In this document: piece by piece, positions 59,801-64,000 of the stretch | Position numbering within the stretch: position 1 is the stretch's first letter | How the letters are laid out: each line of letters begins with the position of its first letter | DNA from: Desmodus rotundus | Lineage: Eukaryota > Chordata > Mammalia > Chiroptera > Phyllostomidae | Length of the DNA stretch: 64,000 nt | Assembly (NCBI RefSeq): GCF_022682495.2 | Contig: NC_071392.1 | Span: 136,782,818-136,846,817 of the forward strand | Reading direction: 5' to 3' | The notes under the pieces: generated by a model | Database searches by the model: none | What the model was told of the DNA's origin: nothing | Seen by the model: the letters and a program-made list of their open reading frames with translations, nothing else | Position numbers and translations under genes: made by a program

Positions 59801-62486
59801 AAAATATGTCCTCCTTTATGCTGCAGGTCTTGTGTTAACTAGACTCTCAGTGGCTCCTGACACAGGTGTCCCTTCCTCCTTACAGCAACCTTCCCCAAAG
59901 ACATCAGCTCCTCGGTTTTAGGACCCTTACCCATCTCTTCACCCACCTTAACCTATACAGGGGACAGTACCACAGGCTCAAAATTAACTGAATTCCACCC
60001 TCCTGTCTTCTCCTTTCATGGTTGCATTTCCTGGGAGTCCTCTAATTGCTCCATAACCCATTTCCAACCTCCTTGCCCATATCCCATCCACCTGTAACCC
60101 ATTAATTCAGCCTCCACACTTCTGCCAGTCAACTTCCTGCACCTCTGCGGCCATCATTATGGCTCCGCCACTGTCATGACCTCTAGCCTGGACAGCTGCG
60201 TAGACACCTCCCATACCCTCTCAATCACTGCAGTGCCCTATTCAGGGCCCTCAGCAGCTTGCTCGTAGGAAACCCTCCCCATTCCCATTAGAGCTGGTAA
60301 CTACTCACTTTCCCCTCTGAATAGTCTGTCTCCTAACTCTTCAGAACCCTCTAACCTGAGAAGCCTCTTCCCCTGTTGGACACACACTAGGTCTCTGATT
60401 GATGGGGGTCTAGGCCTGTGCCATGCAGCCTTCCCAGACCTGAACCCCAGCCTCCCAGGAAACCAGCAGCTTGAATTTTCATTATTTCTATATATTCTCT
60501 TAGGATTTCACCACATGTGTATGTGTCCCTGAAAAATGTACATGGTTTGAAGGGCATGACCTTTGTTTCCTCATCCTTAAAATGTCAGAATGCATTTCTT
60601 CCTAACACTGGGACATGCAGGAAGCACGGTGTTTCCCCACAGAAATGAAAACTCCAAATACCTGTTTTGCTCCCAACTGCAATTCCTAACTGTGCTGGCA
60701 CATAGAAGGTGGCCAGTAACCACTGTCAAATGAATGAAGACCTCGCTGAGACTTGAACTGTGACTACTGTGTGGCCAGCAGTCTGGGGAGTGCAGCACAT
60801 CAGGAGAAGCAGAAAGAGGACAAGGGCAGCCTTCCTGGACTTGGGTCAGTGAGTGGCAGACCACCAGGGGAAGGGGTGGAATGAGTCTGGGCACATGTCT
60901 GTCCACGGGGAAGTATTTTAAAGGGATAGCAGCTTGGGATTCTAGGAGCTGGGTTGCTTCTCTGCCTGAGTCCCTTGTATGTGGCTGTGGACTCACACAT
61001 GGAGCAGGTCCCCAAGGTGCTTACACTGGGGCCAAGACCAGCCTGTTTTGGGGGGGCTTGCTATGGAACAGCTATAAATGTAAGAGCATGTGCATATATT
61101 CGTCTCATGCTCCATGCCCTTTTTGAGGTACAGCACCATCTTTGCTTTATGGATAAGGAAATTTCGAAGTCACCCCACCACATTGTTCCACATTGTTCAG
61201 GAACACTCACATAAGACGCAGGAGCATGAACCAATGCCTAGATGGCAGGAAACAGTCCCTACACAGCAAAGCTGCTCCCTCCTAGAGGAGCAAGGAGACC
61301 TGGGGATAGGTGCCTAGGGGTTTCCAGCTATGCTAATATTTTTTCTTAAGATGGGTGGTGCATTGACCTTCATTACTTTTGGTTTATCATAAATCCTACA
61401 TAATATTTTATTTTTTTCAATGAAATAACTTGTCCATGGTCCCCAGCTAGCAGGAGCTGATGCCTGAGCTGGAATGCAGATCTCACCACATGCTTGTGAT
61501 CACAGTCCAGGACAGACCCATGTGTGCTGTGAACCAAAGTAACATAATCCATCTTCACATGAAGCAGGCACCTCACACGTGTGCTATGTATGGGTTAATA
61601 GGACCAAATGACACTGCATGCAGAGCAATAACCATGTCACACAGTCATTATAACATGCAAATGCCTATAACATCTGTCAGGGCAACCCTTTATCTCCCAA
61701 AGATCCAGAAGAAGAGAATCTGAAGCCATGCTCTTCAGCATCTGGAAAAGCCCTTCTAGAATTCTAAGAAAGAGCATGTGCCAGCCTGGGACCCACAGAG
61801 GAGCCTGGGGAGGAAGAGGGCCTAGCTGCACAACTAGGCTCTCTCTTTACTTTGCCAACAGACCAACATCTCCCGGCCACCTCCTCACCTTGGGGCTGCA
61901 CATGAGGGCATCAGCTGCAGCAGTAGGCAGTAGAGCCCTTTGGGGCACTCATGTCATACCCACCACCAACATTCCGAGGCAGTGCCAGGCAGTGCAGAAT
62001 ACAGCAGCAGAGGAGCCCTTTACTTGAATAGTTGGCCTCCTCTATTGCTGCTCCAATAGCACATGGACTTGCAGTTCAAGGACAGTGCCTGGCACATGAA
62101 TTGGTGGGGTGCAGTAGTGGATCCTGCTCAAAGTCAGTAGGAAGAGGGCTCAGATGACCAAAGACTGAAATGGGCCTCCAAGTATAGTCTATCTTTGTCC
62201 TTGTGACACCAGCAAGAACTTCCTAAGGACAAGGGCAGGGGACACTAGAGCCAGCTGAAATACCCAGAAAGGTTAATTTATGTCCCCTCTGTCTACTCAC
62301 TGAGCACCTGGTGTCCTCTGGGATGCCTGAGGTCAGGGTTGGGCTTATGACCATCTGCCCAAGCCCACAGGTTATGTAAGCAGCCCCATCAGCAGCTATG
62401 AGCTGGTCAGCTGGAAATGTGTGTGCTTAGAGTTAGTGACAGAGGTCAGGTGTTCCTGGCATTCTGAGAATGGAGAGACACCAAAC
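59801..62486. other. NINL intron with weak L2-like sequence
   Basis: 60100-60560 has L2-like phrases ('TGACCTCTAGCCTGGACAGC'). 61120-61180 and 61420-61490 have MIR-like scraps. No exon is recognised. Open frames at 60577-61317 and 61728-62027 lack splice context or similarity I know. Confidence 0.4.
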
Positions 62487-63525
62487 CTGTTCTCTCCTGA
62501 ATCTGCTTTTTTCTTAAGAGATCAAACATGTTCCAGCTGTAGAAGTTTGATTTTCATGCATTTTTCTCTCCCTCCAGTGCTATGTCGGCCTCTACCTCCC
62601 CCAGGGCCTCAAGCTGTTCCCACCTGGCTGCCCAGGGGCCAGCAAATCTGTGGTGGAAGCTCAAAGTGCCCCTCCTGGCTTTTCCCCTGTTGTGCTGCAG
62701 CCCCCTCTCCAGGGTGCTCTTACTGCACCTAGCTTGCTCCTCGAAGGCCTGTCCCAAGTTTCCCGCAGGGGCTGGCTCCCTGCTCAACTTCCCAGCTTCG
62801 TCCTTGAGAGCAGCCTGCTGCCTCTCAGTGTCTTCCCTGCCCACCCTCAGGGGATGAGGCATCTGTCTCTGTTCTCAAGAACAGCTCCTGGGCTTCAGGC
62901 TGGCTCAGGCAGGGTTGGCCATCAGCAAAAAGCACTAGGTCCTCCACGACCACTCCCCAGCCACCCCACTTGGGTGCACCTGTGACCACCTATCTGTGGG
63001 AGCAGAAGCCACCTGGTTGTGGTCAAGCACACACTAACTGCACTCTCCAAGGCTGAGGCTCTTTGAGGGCATTCTGATGGGCAAGGGTTGAGGCTGGGCT
63101 CTGCCTAGGGTCTACACAGTATGGCTGCTCCCTCCTGCTTGTACTGAGGATCACGGGGCCACCTGTGCACTCCTGCTCATCACCTGCTACTGCTGACCCA
63201 TCCTTCAAGAAGACTTACAGCATCTCTGCTTCTCGGGCAAGGCTTTCCACCTGCTTTCTACAGGTAAGCTCTAACTTCTCCTTCTTAAGGGCAAAAGACT
63301 AGCAAATCTACGCCTGTTCTTCACTCATCAACTCCTGCAGCTTGAGTTGCTGCTCCCTTCCTCTCTTTTCTCTTTGCTTCTCCAGGTCATGCTAATCTGT
63401 CATCTCTCTCACTTGCAGCGGATGTTTCTGCAGGATCTCTTCCTTCTGCTTATGTTGTAGTGATAAGTGCTTACAGTGGGTGGCCTGCTGGGAGCTTTTG
63501 ATTCAGCCCAACGTTGGCCTCTTTC
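62487..63525 (-). pseudogene. NINL: Decayed NINL large exon (human exon 17 by my count)
   Basis: Read on -, pieces align in order with the human alternative exon. REQQLKLQELMSEEQA matches [40 protein letters not shown] matches [39 protein letters not shown] matches [40 protein letters not shown] and ARRGTLSFHH match the EQQARAEGALEPGCHKH and ARRGSLPSHL parts; MKIKLLQLEHV matches METKLLHLEDV. The first half carries TGA at 63503-63505, TAG at 63392-63394, TAG at 63308-63310, TAG at 63299-63301 and TAA at 63215-63217, all in one frame. At least two frameshifts and another stop follow. Splice-like edges persist ('TTTCTATAG' at the 5' side, 'AACAG|GTTTGG' at the 3' side). Confidence 0.85.
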
Positions 63526-64000
63526 CTATAGAAACAGAATGAGTCCCAGGCACTAGAGGCTACAGCTCTAAGCCCCAGACCTTCCCCTCAGGTTAGAAAG
63601 GCTGCAAAGACTTTTCTTATTCCAACTTCACACCTCCTCTCAGCATGGCTGGCTTTACCCTCTCTCACTTCCATGACTCCTGGGCTTCCACCCACGCCCT
63701 AGGGCCTTCCTTAGCAAGGCCTTAGAAGGATTGTCCCTCACTAGGGTTGGGTTCCATTACAGGAGCCAACACAGATGCCATTCACACATGTGACTGTTAA
63801 ACTAAGTTGATTAAAAATAAGCCATTAAAATTCAGTCCCTTAATTGCATAGATCACATTTCCATGCTCAGTAGCCTTATGTGGCTGATGGCTGCCTTAAT
63901 GGACACAGCAGACACAGGGATGTTCCTCATTGCAGAAAATTCTAAGGACAGTAATGGCCTAGAGTTTTAGTCAGATGGGTAAAACTGACTCATAATCAAA
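63526..64000. other. NINL intron, no recognised feature
   Basis: Sequence upstream (on the gene's strand) of the decayed large exon. The preceding exon is not visible. Confidence 0.4.

Noticed and set aside
62554..62985. Open frames on both strands in the GC-rich block
   Set aside because: The - strand one is the remnant of the decayed NINL exon. The + strand ones are its shadows.

Overview
This is 64 kb of a mammalian nuclear genome, almost certainly a bat. It has intron/exon genes with consensus splice sites, a dozen copies of the tRNA-derived SINE typical of bats (the VES-type body, with a 'CAGCCAGGGC'-like tail and an A/G-rich end), many LINE-1 fragments, and older eutherian repeats (L2, MIR, MaLR LTRs, Tigger1). 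Bat is an inference from the SINE type and from recently active LINE-1/HAL1 elements. I cannot name the species. There is no prokaryotic, plasmid or viral coding content.

Two protein genes are present and they converge tail to tail. On the + strand, the last three coding exons of GINS1 (PSF1, the replicative helicase GINS subunit) lie at 4160-4276, 11653-11727 and 15001-15069, followed by a 3' UTR with AATAAA at 16378-16383. On the - strand lies the 3' half of NINL (ninein-like protein). Intact coding exons are at 55037-55141, 53719-53788, 38839-38997, 37926-38039, 26435-26551 and 23084-23275 (stop codon), and the 3' UTR ends near an AATAAA at 22165-22170. The 5' parts of both genes fall outside the window. 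GINS1 next to NINL in this orientation matches human 20p11.21.

The main biological observation is that two NINL exons known in human appear decayed here. The large, alternatively spliced exon (human exon 17 by my count) at 62487-63525 has at least five in-frame stops plus frameshifts. A second exon (human exon 22 by my count) at 34617-34832 has a frameshift, an in-frame stop and an out-of-phase acceptor. Skipping the second keeps the frame, because both neighbouring exons are phase 0. If this is right, the bat makes only a shorter NINL resembling the human isoform that lacks the large exon.

The rest is introns and intergenic DNA dominated by nested retroelements. Region 1-4 kb: an L1 5' UTR beside a Tigger1 fossil that carries a MITE that carries a SINE. 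Region 6-10.5 kb: an ORF2-less (HAL1-type) element interrupted by a twin-primed L1 with target-site duplications. Region 17-22 kb: MITE, SINE, old L1, and a 5'-complete HAL1 with its own target-site duplication and a 127-bp tract nearly identical to the flanking old L1. Region 27-32.5 kb: an L1 ORF2 fossil split by another HAL1 with a perfect 16-bp target-site duplication and a roughly 260-bp extra 3' tail. Region 39.9-49.2 kb: a near full-length L1 on the - strand, interrupted by an A-tailed retrocopy that is itself interrupted by another L1. Region 50-60 kb: two MaLR LTRs and old L1 ends. The window shows no new gene system. Its interest is in NINL exon decay and the mechanics of the nested insertions.
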